Shown: positions 42,648 to 50,034 of the stretch, piece by piece
How the letters are laid out: each line of letters starts with the position of its first letter
Position numbering within the stretch: the stretch's first letter is position 1
Assembly: GCA_050633645.1 (NCBI GenBank)
Contig: JBOEGX010000002.1
Span: forward strand, 806,001-870,000
Direction: 5' to 3'
Length of the DNA: 64,000 nt
Source of the DNA: UBA1672 sp050633645
GTDB lineage: Bacteria > Pseudomonadota > Alphaproteobacteria > Micavibrionales > Micavibrionaceae
Made by a program: the position numbers and the translations under genes
Notes under the pieces: generated by a model
What the model saw: the letters and a program-made list of their open reading frames with translations, nothing else
What the model was told of the DNA's origin: nothing
Database searches by the model: none

Positions 42648-44123
42648 TTATTCGCCTTCACCGTTTGTTGTTTCGATGATGGATACCTTAGGAAGCAAAA
42701 CCCCTTCAACAGGCGGGTAAGCATAAGGTGCATCAGGATTTAAATACTTGGCCGCAACGGCGTTAATCTGTTCTGTGCTAATTTGTTTTATTTTATAGGG
42801 CCAAAATTCAATGTCATTCAAGGATGACCCTGTTACCAAATTATATCCCAAAATCATCGCGGGGCCGCTGACGCTATCCAGTGCATAAATCGCATCCGCT
42901 TGAAGGCGCGTAACTGCGTCTGATAGCTCCTCATCACGAATTCCGTCCTTAATAAGGGCACGCAATTCCGCGTCAACAGCCATCGCCGTGGCATCTAGGT
43001 TATCTTTAGATGTCGATATCGCAGAAATTGAAAGGGTAGAATTATCCCATGCCGCAGAGCTATAAGACAGGCTCACATTCGTCGCGAGTTTTTTATCAAC
43101 GACCAATGATCTATATAAACGCGAAGTAGGACCCCCGCCCATGATTTCTTCAAGAATTTGCATGGCCAAAGATTCTTCCGCATTTTCGCGGTAACTCGGC
43201 GTGCGATATATGCGTTGGAACATCGGCTCTTTCACAACATCATGCGTTAATGTCACTGATGTTGAGGCAATAAATGGCGGTGATTTCGTTCTCTCCCGCG
43301 CAGGAATTTCTTCAGGTTTCGCAAGGCCATAAGTACGTTTTGCAATTTCCAGAACGTTATCCGCATCGACATCTCCTGAAACAATAACAATCGCATTATT
43401 TGGCGCATAATAGATATCGTAAAATGCCTTTGCATCATCCCATGTTAGCCCCTCAATTTCATGCATCCAACCGATAACGGGGATGCTATAGGGATGGTTG
43501 GGAAAAAGAGCTTCTTTAAGCTGCTCGCCCATTTGCGCGCGCGGGTCATTATCGGTGCGTTGACGGCGTTCTTCTTGAATAACTTTATTCTCCGATATGA
43601 CATCTTCTTCTGGTGGGTTCATGCCACGCATACGCCCTGCCTCCATTGTCATCACTTTTTCCAAATGCTCGCTCGCAATTGATTGATAATACGCCGTATA
43701 ATCCTGTGATGTAAACGCGTTATCCTGTCCACCAAGGGCGCGTACGGTCTTCGAAAATTCACCAGCCCCGAAATCACCAAGCTGTTCATTCGTTTGCCCT
43801 TTAAACATTAAATGTTCAAGGAAATGGGCAATACCAGATTTCCCCCGTGGCTCATCTGCCGCCCCCACACGATACCACACCATATGGGTAATAACGGGCA
43901 CACGGTGATTTTCTACCACAACAATCTGTAATCCATTATCAAGCGTAAAGCTTTTTGCGTTGAAGATTTTCTTCTGCTCTTCATCGGGCTTGGAAGAGGC
44001 ACTCACCGATTGATTTTCGGTAACCGATTTCTTGGCCTGCATTGCCGATATATAAAATATAGCCGCCATAATGAATATGAGCGCACATACACCCGCAACC
44101 ACATTTTTATTATTCAGTGTCAT
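42648..44123 (-). CDS. M16 zinc metallopeptidase, active subunit
   Basis: Periplasmic or membrane-anchored insulinase-family peptidase, 491 residues. The N-terminal hydrophobic anchor is VVAGVCALIFIMAAIFY. The zinc-binding motif HFLEH is in GIAHFLEHLMFKG, with the downstream Glu in ENKVIQEERRQRTDND. The second half shows MGGGPTSRLYRSLV. It pairs with the inactive subunit just downstream. Such pairs degrade peptides in the periplasm; the natural substrate is unknown. Confidence 0.92.
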   Translation of the reverse strand: MTLNNKNVVAGVCALIFIMAAIFYISAMQAKKSVTENQSVSASSKPDEEQKKIFNAKSFTLDNGLQIVVVENHRVPVITHMVWYRVGAADEPRGKSGIAHFLEHLMFKGQTNEQLGDFGAGEFSKTVRALGGQDNAFTSQDYTAYYQSIASEHLEKVMTMEAGRMRGMNPPEEDVISENKVIQEERRQRTDNDPRAQMGEQLKEALFPNHPYSIPVIGWMHEIEGLTWDDAKAFYDIYYAPNNAIVIVSGDVDADNVLEIAKRTYGLAKPEEIPARERTKSPPFIASTSVTLTHDVVKEPMFQRIYRTPSYRENAEESLAMQILEEIMGGGPTSRLYRSLVVDKKLATNVSLSYSSAAWDNSTLSISAISTSKDNLDATAMAVDAELRALIKDGIRDEELSDAVTRLQADAIYALDSVSGPAMILGYNLVTGSSLNDIEFWPYKIKQISTEQINAVAAKYLNPDAPYAYPPVEGVLLPKVSIIETTNGEGE

Positions 44124-44140
44124 ACAGTTATACTTTCTTC

Positions 44141-44668
44141 TTATTCTTCAATAACGGGGGTGTCACCATCTGTGATATCTTTGCCTTCCTCTGCATTCTT
44201 CTTAATGCGCTCATATTCTTTTTTCGCATCAACCACAGTTGCAGAGCTATCTTGCTTTTCTCCACCAAGTTTTAGAAGTTTTTGAACAACGGGCTTATTG
44301 CGTTCTGACATTGCTGCCGTTTCTTTGTTGACTGTGGCGCGAATATTGGGATCAGATTGGTCCGCACCTGTTTTCTGTAATAGCATATCTTCAGATGCGC
44401 TAACACCTTGAGACGCCTCTTTCTCAGATCCAAACATAGCTTTTTGCGCTTTAACCGAAACGCTTGTTTCTTGTGGGCGTGGCATTCCTGGTTGTGGTGG
44501 GGGTAGAGTTAAATTCGACGGAATTTCCAATGGCGCACGTGTCAGAACGGCAAATTCATCGGGGGAATCCTTATCTAGCCCCAATGAATTACGAACACCA
44601 GAGCATCCACCAAGAGCAATAAGGCTGGTTGAAAGGGCACATAAAATAATAAGTTTTTTATCAGTCAT
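44141..44668 (-). CDS. DUF3035 lipoprotein
   Basis: A lipoprotein of 175 residues: signal peptide with lipobox LGGC (CSGVRNSLGLDKDSPDEF follows). The mature start SPDEFAVLTRAPLEIP and PPPQPGMPRPQE is the conserved core of DUF3035, a family of alphaproteobacterial outer-membrane lipoproteins without a known role. The remainder is charged and low in complexity. It lies between lspA and the M16 pair; lspA would process it. Confidence 0.88.
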   Translation of the reverse strand: MTDKKLIILCALSTSLIALGGCSGVRNSLGLDKDSPDEFAVLTRAPLEIPSNLTLPPPQPGMPRPQETSVSVKAQKAMFGSEKEASQGVSASEDMLLQKTGADQSDPNIRATVNKETAAMSERNKPVVQKLLKLGGEKQDSSATVVDAKKEYERIKKNAEEGKDITDGDTPVIEE

Positions 44669-44673
44669 TTTTG

Positions 44674-45375
44674 TTATTTCCGTATGTATGAAGTCGTCGC
44701 CCCAAAGCGTTTTTCTAAGAGTTTTTTGAAAGCACGTTTCTTATTCTTGCGCTTACGATATCTCTCTTTGGTCTTAATATCAAAGAATAAAGACACAATA
44801 ATCAACAGGCTAATTCCTGTGACAACCGACATATCGGCGACATTAAATGCCGGCCAGTGATGTCCGTAAACATGGAAATCAAGGAAATCGATCACGGCTC
44901 CGAAGCGCGCGCGATCAATGACATTTCCAAGTGCGCCGCCAATAACAAGCGCATAGCAAATCCCATAAAGGTGGCTGCTCGCATGCCAAAGCCAATGCAG
45001 GAAAACGCAAGTAATGATAAGGGCAATGGCAATCAAAAACACCCAAACATAAAACCCTTGGCCACTAAACATGCTAAAGCTAACGCCCGTATTCCATGCC
45101 ATGACCACGTTGAAAAAGGATGTCATATATATGCCACCACCTCGAAGCATATCTGGTGTATTCAAATACCATTCAATAAAATTACTGCCCTGAAACGGGG
45201 TGAGCTTAGGGCGCAGGAAAATTTCTGTCGCATACCATTTGCTAAGCTGATCCAGAATAACAGAAAACCCCGCGAGGCTGAGCCATAACGTACGCCTGCG
45301 CGTAATTTTTGCGTGTTTTTCTTTTGCGCGTTGCTCGGCAGTTTTGGTTTTAATCTGCGTTTTTGCAGGCTCCAT
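44674..45375 (-). CDS. lspA: Lipoprotein signal peptidase (signal peptidase II)
   Basis: Aspartic protease that removes lipoprotein signal peptides in the inner membrane. The catalytic aspartates sit in GGALGNVIDRARFGAVIDF and HHWPAFNVADMSV. LDQLSKWYA is the N-terminal motif. A basic N-terminal tail (TKTAEQRAKEKHAKITRRR) and a basic C-terminal tail extend the protein. I used the ATG at 45375 because a CAGGAAT site precedes it; an in-frame start at 45411 adds 12 residues. Confidence 0.94.
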   Translation of the reverse strand: MEPAKTQIKTKTAEQRAKEKHAKITRRRTLWLSLAGFSVILDQLSKWYATEIFLRPKLTPFQGSNFIEWYLNTPDMLRGGGIYMTSFFNVVMAWNTGVSFSMFSGQGFYVWVFLIAIALIITCVFLHWLWHASSHLYGICYALVIGGALGNVIDRARFGAVIDFLDFHVYGHHWPAFNVADMSVVTGISLLIIVSLFFDIKTKERYRKRKNKKRAFKKLLEKRFGATTSYIRK

Positions 45376-45429
45376 GAAGCATTCCTGATAAATTACGGAT
45401 AATGCCCACAAGGTAATGGTTTATCAGAA

Positions 45430-46224
45430 TCAATCAAGAGCATTTTTCACAGAAAAAGTTTCAAGTGAAATATGCTTTTGTAAAAATTCTGAAAAATCGA
45501 ATGCGGGATATTTCTGTAATGTATTTTCAACGGCAGCACCAAGGGGTAAATTTTCCAAATTCCGCAAGAAATCATACTCATCCTTATGCAAGGTGATAAT
45601 TTGAACCTCTAACTGGGGGCGATAAATCATCATTGGGTAAGCACCCATCTTCGTTAAATCGGGCGCCGCCCCATTGTTTAGGCAGAAGTCTCGCAAAGTA
45701 TTAAGCGGATAGGGCGAATGTAAAATCGTAACCGATTGCCGCATGTCCAAGATACAATCACTCAACATATCGGGCGCAAGTCGTGACAAATAATCCGCAG
45801 GCATCGCCGCATCATCATCCGCGTAATAGGCGTGGTTAAGCGCAAGCTCAAAACGCGCAACATCGGGTAGATACGGCAAGCTTTCGGCGGGCTTGTACCC
45901 TTTGATAAATGCATCAAACCCTGCGCCATAATGATGCAAACACGTATCGGTCGGTGGATTTGCAAAAATAAACTCTCGCGCCATGCCGCGCAAGAACTTG
46001 TCTCCCACTAAATTTTCAATCATCGGAAATGTGGCGCATAGGGCATTGGACAGGCTACCCATGATATTATTGTGATACACCCCGAGCCGATCAGAAGCCG
46101 ACACAGTTTCACCTTTGATCAGTCGCGCAATATGATTACTACCGCCGCCAAGATCACGCTTCGGCTGCAACATGATATCTTTGAATGCCTCTTGAAATTC
46201 ACTCAGTCGCACATAACTCTCCAT
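45430..46224 (-). CDS. BufC/HvfC-like DUF2063 protein (bufferin operon)
   Basis: 264 residues. The N-terminal DUF2063 domain starts LSEFQEAFKDIML and contains RLGVYHNNIMGSLSNALCAT and FIFANPPTDTCLHHYGAGF, typical of HvfC/BufC partners. Members of this family act with the DUF692 enzyme to recognise and modify the precursor. The 5' end overlaps the DUF692 gene by 26 bases. Third of a three-gene operon; no DoxX-like gene follows, and lspA is next. Confidence 0.85.
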   Translation of the reverse strand: MESYVRLSEFQEAFKDIMLQPKRDLGGGSNHIARLIKGETVSASDRLGVYHNNIMGSLSNALCATFPMIENLVGDKFLRGMAREFIFANPPTDTCLHHYGAGFDAFIKGYKPAESLPYLPDVARFELALNHAYYADDDAAMPADYLSRLAPDMLSDCILDMRQSVTILHSPYPLNTLRDFCLNNGAAPDLTKMGAYPMMIYRPQLEVQIITLHKDEYDFLRNLENLPLGAAVENTLQKYPAFDFSEFLQKHISLETFSVKNALD

Positions 46225-47065
46225 GCTTTTGAATGATAATTTGCGCCTTTTGCGCTTCGCCCAACAAGGTCTTTAATGGCGGAACATCCTGATCCCATTC
46301 AATGAGTGTCGGCGCGAGGCCGGTTTTTCGAATGGCATAATCATATAAATCCCAAACATCGTCGCAAATGCGCCTGTTATGTGAATCGATAAGCAAACTA
46401 TGCGCTCCGAATTTCTTTTCAATATGCCCCGCCAAATGCAACTCGCCTACAAAATTGACATCAATCGCATCAATATAGGAGCGCGGGTCAATGCCATGAT
46501 TATGCCCTTGCACATAGATATTATTCACATCCAAAATCATGCCGCACCCCGTCGCCTTGCAAACGGCGTTCATGAATTCCGGTTCGCTCATATCATTATC
46601 TTTAAATGCAATATATGTGGATGGGTTCTCAACCAGAATACAACGCCCCAATGCTTCCTGCACTTGATTGATATTGTTGCCCACTCGCCGAAGGCTTTCA
46701 CAAGTATAGGGCAGGGGGAGTAAATCATTCAAATGCGCGTTGCCGCTTGCACTCCACGCAATGTGGTCGGACACCATAATCGGGTCATATCGATCAACCA
46801 ATGCTTTAAGGCGCGCTAAATGCCCAATATCAACATTTTGATCCGCTCCAAGTGATAGCCCCACGGCATGCATGCTCAATGGGTAATGAGCGGAAATTTT
46901 ATCAAGGAAATATTTATGAGCGCCACCACAGAAATAATTCTCAGGATGAATTTCAAGCCACCCGATATTGGGTTTTGTCTCTATAATCTCTTCATAATGC
47001 GAGCTACGCAGCCCAATCCCCACAGAATTCGCGGGGACTGGCAATATATTCTTGAGAAAAGCCAA
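46199..47065 (-). CDS. BufB/HvfB-like MNIO enzyme (DUF692)
   Basis: TIM-barrel multinuclear non-haem iron oxidase that modifies cysteines of a precursor peptide. Metal-site segments: WLEIHPENYF, MHAVGLSLGADQ, VSDHIAWSASGN, LVENPSTYIAF, DVNNIYVQGHNHG and GELHLAGH. Length is 288 residues. The gene begins three bases after the DUF2282 precursor and overlaps the DUF2063 gene, the usual bufABC order. Known members install thiooxazole-like groups on Cys, giving a copper-binding product. Confidence 0.92.
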   Translation of the reverse strand: MAFLKNILPVPANSVGIGLRSSHYEEIIETKPNIGWLEIHPENYFCGGAHKYFLDKISAHYPLSMHAVGLSLGADQNVDIGHLARLKALVDRYDPIMVSDHIAWSASGNAHLNDLLPLPYTCESLRRVGNNINQVQEALGRCILVENPSTYIAFKDNDMSEPEFMNAVCKATGCGMILDVNNIYVQGHNHGIDPRSYIDAIDVNFVGELHLAGHIEKKFGAHSLLIDSHNRRICDDVWDLYDYAIRKTGLAPTLIEWDQDVPPLKTLLGEAQKAQIIIQKHGELCATE

Positions 47066-47068
47066 AGC

Positions 47069-47374
47069 TTAATGCTCTTTTTTCTCTTCTGTGTGCTCTT
47101 CTGGCATAATCGGCTCCAAAGATCCACCAACCAGTTTTTCACACGTCCCCTTTGGTAAGGCGAGCCACTCAACTCCACTGCCATCTTCCTTGGCTTGCGC
47201 CGCGCATCCGTGCTCTTTATCTGCTGAACCACAGGCATTCATGCCAGCCTTAACAACGCCGTAACATTTTTCTTGTGTTTCATCCAACGCCATCGCATTC
47301 GCCGTAGCACCGCCGCCAAGCGCAGAAGCCGCAACAGCTCCCGCCAAAAGAGTATTTAATGTTTTTGTTTTCAT
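47069..47374 (-). CDS. BufA1-type bufferin precursor (DUF2282)
   Basis: A 101-residue secreted precursor. A signal peptide (TLLAGAVAASALGGGATANA) precedes a small core with four cysteines, Cys37, 48, 57 and 78, in EKCYGVVKAGMNACG, HGCAAQAKEDGSGVEW and PKGTCEKLVGG. These are the conserved DUF2282 blocks. A His/Glu/Lys-rich tail follows (EEHTEEKKEH). In studied systems such peptides are modified by the MNIO and sequester copper in the periplasm. Divergent from ribF, with an AAGGATT site 9-10 bases before the ATG. Confidence 0.88.
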   Translation of the reverse strand: MKTKTLNTLLAGAVAASALGGGATANAMALDETQEKCYGVVKAGMNACGSADKEHGCAAQAKEDGSGVEWLALPKGTCEKLVGGSLEPIMPEEHTEEKKEH

Positions 47375-47483
47375 CTTTAATAATCCTTATATTTTTGAAA
47401 AAAGAAAAATATGGTCATGACTTCGCATGATTGATTGACTAAGTTACATCCTTAGGAAATGAAAACAATATAAAAGTAAAGCA

Positions 47484-48413
47484 ATGCAGTATTTCGAGGA
47501 TTATAAAACCCTGCCGCAAAATGCCAAAGATGCGGTCATCGTCATCGGTAATTTTGATGGTGTGCATTTGGGACATCAGGCATTGCTCACCCGCGCCCGT
47601 GATCTTGCCAATGCGCTTGGAAAATCGCTCGGCGTTCTGACATTCGAACCTCATCCTCGCCGCCTGTTTCACCCTGATGAATTACCAAACCGTATCACGC
47701 CTATGGCACTGAAGGCCGAAAGATTGGCGGCAAGTGGTGTTGATATCCTCTATGCGCTTCCCTTTAACTGGGACTTCGCCAGTCAATCCGCAGCGGATTT
47801 CGTACAGCACATCCTTATTGATGGCCTAAATGCCGCGCATATTATCGTGGGGTTTGATTTTAAATTTGGACAACTCCGCCAAGGCACGCCCGATACAATA
47901 GAGGCAGCAGGCTTAGATGTTACTGTGGTTGATGAGGTGACAGGCAAGGCGGGCGAAGATTTATCATCAAGCCGCGTGCGCCAACTCATCCGCCATGGAA
48001 AAATAGAAGAGGCCAACGCTGTTCTTGGCTGGGGTTGGGAGCTACGCGGCGAGGTTTTTAAAGGCGACCAAAGGGGCAGGGAGCTCGGCTACCCCACTGC
48101 AAATATGAAATTAGAAGACCATATCCACCCCGCCTATGGCGTTTACGCATGTTTTGCCAGGTTAGAAGGCGAAAGCGATTGGGTGATGGGCGCAACCAAT
48201 ATCGGTATCCGCCCCATGTTCGAGGTGCCATTGGCGCAGGTCGAAACATTTATCTTCGATTTTAACCGTGAAATATATGGAAAAACTTTATGCGTGCGCC
48301 CCATCCAATATTTGCGCGGCGAGGCTAAGTTTAATTCCCTTGATGACTTGATTGTGCAAATGGAAAAAGATTGCGCGATATCCCGTAAAATACTTAATAA
48401 AATCAGTATGTAA
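47484..48413 (+). CDS. ribF: Bifunctional riboflavin kinase / FAD synthetase
   Basis: Makes FMN then FAD from riboflavin. The N-terminal nucleotidyltransferase domain has VIVIGNFDGVHLGHQALL and TFEPHPRRLF. The C-terminal kinase domain has GDQRGRELGYPTANMKLED, HPAYGVYACFARLEG and ATNIGIRPMFE. Length is 309 residues. No FMN riboswitch was recognised in the 109-base gap before it. Confidence 0.95.
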   Translation: MQYFEDYKTLPQNAKDAVIVIGNFDGVHLGHQALLTRARDLANALGKSLGVLTFEPHPRRLFHPDELPNRITPMALKAERLAASGVDILYALPFNWDFASQSAADFVQHILIDGLNAAHIIVGFDFKFGQLRQGTPDTIEAAGLDVTVVDEVTGKAGEDLSSSRVRQLIRHGKIEEANAVLGWGWELRGEVFKGDQRGRELGYPTANMKLEDHIHPAYGVYACFARLEGESDWVMGATNIGIRPMFEVPLAQVETFIFDFNREIYGKTLCVRPIQYLRGEAKFNSLDDLIVQMEKDCAISRKILNKISM

Positions 48414-48509
48414 GCTGTGCATACCTATCATGCGTATTTTTTTATACCATTTTCTATAAATATAAGGTAAAACCCCTTCAATTTTAATTTACGAAATAAC
48501 GGATTTGTT

Positions 48510-48767
48510 ATGAAACAGCAGGGCGATAATTATTCTAGCATAAGTGCAGAATGGGGCGAGAACGGAAATATTCAGGCAGGCGATATGATCGTTTCTCCGC
48601 AAGAGGTAATATCAAATGGAAAAAAAACCGAAGTGCTACATAATAATGTAGAGCAGCCCGCTCAACCTGGCTATGCAGATATAACCCAGCCTGTCGTGGT
48701 GGACACAAACCCACAACAATCCAACGAAGTACCAAAATCGCAACATCAAACCTTCCAAATGGGCTAG
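48510..48767 (+). CDS. Small hypothetical protein
   Basis: 85 residues, hydrophilic, without a signal peptide, membrane segment or cysteine. It is rich in Gln, Asn, Pro and Val (PGYADITQPVVVDTNPQQSN), so probably disordered. Family unknown. There is no clear ribosome site. It lies between ribF and an AEC transporter on the same strand. An artefact is possible. Confidence 0.35.
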   Translation: MKQQGDNYSSISAEWGENGNIQAGDMIVSPQEVISNGKKTEVLHNNVEQPAQPGYADITQPVVVDTNPQQSNEVPKSQHQTFQMG

Positions 48768-48842
48768 GATTTGCTTCTTGTCATGAGCAATAGAACCGTA
48801 GATACTTTTGCGATGTAAATCTCAAAATTATCGGTTATCGTA

Positions 48843-49763
48843 ATGGCAGTATTCTCATCCTTATTCTTAAACCTTCTGCCGTTATATGCGCTTATCGGCG
48901 CAGGTTTTATCGCGGGACGGTTTTTGCATGTAGACCGCGCAAGCCTTGGAACATTGGCAATGTATATCTTTATGCCCGTTGTCATGTTTGGCTTCGTCGC
49001 AAATATGGATTTCAAACCCGCCTATATCGCGCTTCCCTTCATTTTATTCGGGATTAGCACTCTCGTCGCCTTATCCTTTTTGAAATTAGGCAAGCATATC
49101 TATGGCGACAGCCAAGCGAACTTAATGGCGATGTGTGCATCTATGGGAAATACGGGATATTTTGGGCTACCGCTTGTTTTGCTGTTTTTCTCCAAGGAGC
49201 TTGTCGCAATTTATATCTTTATGAATTTAGGCAGTTTAATTTTCGAGGCAACAATCGGCTACTATATTGCCGCACGCGGAAATTTCGATGCGCGTACCAG
49301 TCTCAATAAAATTATAAAATTTCCAACAATTTACGCGATTGCGCTGGGCTTGTTTTGTAATCAATCTGGCATTGAAATGCCAGAAATATTCTGGACATAT
49401 TGGGCACATTTTAAGGGCGCATATGTCGTGGTCGGAATGATGATTATCGGCGCGGCGCTCTCCAATCTTGATAAATTTGTTTTCGGTGTGCGGTTTGTCG
49501 CGCTCACCTTTGCTGGGAAATTCGTTGCTTTTCCTACGCTGGCATTTGCATTCGTGATGATTGACCGGTCTTTTTTAAACTGGTTCAACGATGATATCCA
49601 TAATTTAATCATGATTGTATCAATCGTTCCATCAGGCGCAAATATCGCCGCTTTTGCTACAAAAATGAATTTAGAGCCTGAGAAAGCCGCCACCACGATA
49701 TTGCTCGGGACGGTGTTCGCCCTTATTTATATTCCATTTATAATATGGCTTTTGGGAGTGTAG
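48843..49763 (+). CDS. AEC-family transporter
   Basis: Auxin efflux carrier-type permease of 306 residues with about ten hydrophobic segments. Family segments: LFLNLLPLYALIGAGFIAGR at the start, ANLMAMCASMGNTGYFGLPL (the conserved discontinuous helix region), VVGMMIIGAALSNLD and SIVPSGANIAAFA. Members export malate, auxin-like or other anionic compounds; substrate unknown. It ends 271 bases before ileS. Confidence 0.9.
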   Translation: MAVFSSLFLNLLPLYALIGAGFIAGRFLHVDRASLGTLAMYIFMPVVMFGFVANMDFKPAYIALPFILFGISTLVALSFLKLGKHIYGDSQANLMAMCASMGNTGYFGLPLVLLFFSKELVAIYIFMNLGSLIFEATIGYYIAARGNFDARTSLNKIIKFPTIYAIALGLFCNQSGIEMPEIFWTYWAHFKGAYVVVGMMIIGAALSNLDKFVFGVRFVALTFAGKFVAFPTLAFAFVMIDRSFLNWFNDDIHNLIMIVSIVPSGANIAAFATKMNLEPEKAATTILLGTVFALIYIPFIIWLLGV

Positions 49764-49858
49764 TTACCATAATGTGACGCATGCATATTCGATATGCAAT
49801 TTTTGCACTGGTAGGGTGCCCACTTTTGCACTACAACCCCTTCTTACATTTACACCCC

Positions 49859-49955
49859 TAATTATCAAAGAGACATATACCCTCTTATCTTTTGATAATT
49901 AACTCTAGCGAGAGCCCTCATCTCCCCCACATACTCGAGGCTCTCGCTTTTTTTT
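49859..49955 (+). ncRNA. Candidate structured small RNA ending in a terminator
   Basis: Two hairpins fill the AEC-ileS gap. The first pairs TAATTATCAAA (49859-49869) with TTTTGATAATTA (49890-49901). The second, GCGAGAGCC (49908-49916) with GGCTCTCGC (49939-49947), ends in eight T. Upstream are two direct copies of TTTTGCACT (49801-49809, 49824-49832), 23 bases apart. A TTGCAC there could be a -35 element, but a matching -10 is weak. It may be just the AEC transcript's tail. Known RNA families were not recognised. Confidence 0.35.
49908..49955 (+). terminator. Rho-independent terminator before ileS
   Basis: A nine-base perfect stem (GCGAGAGCC / GGCTCTCGC), extendable by three pairs past one bulged C, is followed directly by eight T. 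It would end the AEC transcript or a small RNA encoded in the gap, and separates it from ileS. Confidence 0.8.
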
Positions 49956-50034
49956 GCCTTCATTTTATTGCTGGTCTTGATTATTGCGATAACACAAGCC
50001 ATATATAGGGTCTTGAATATTTAAGGACACTATA

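Noticed and set aside
48510..48767. Rejecting the 85-residue frame outright
   Set aside because: Kept as a low-confidence gene: it fits the strand and gap, but has no ribosome site or family.
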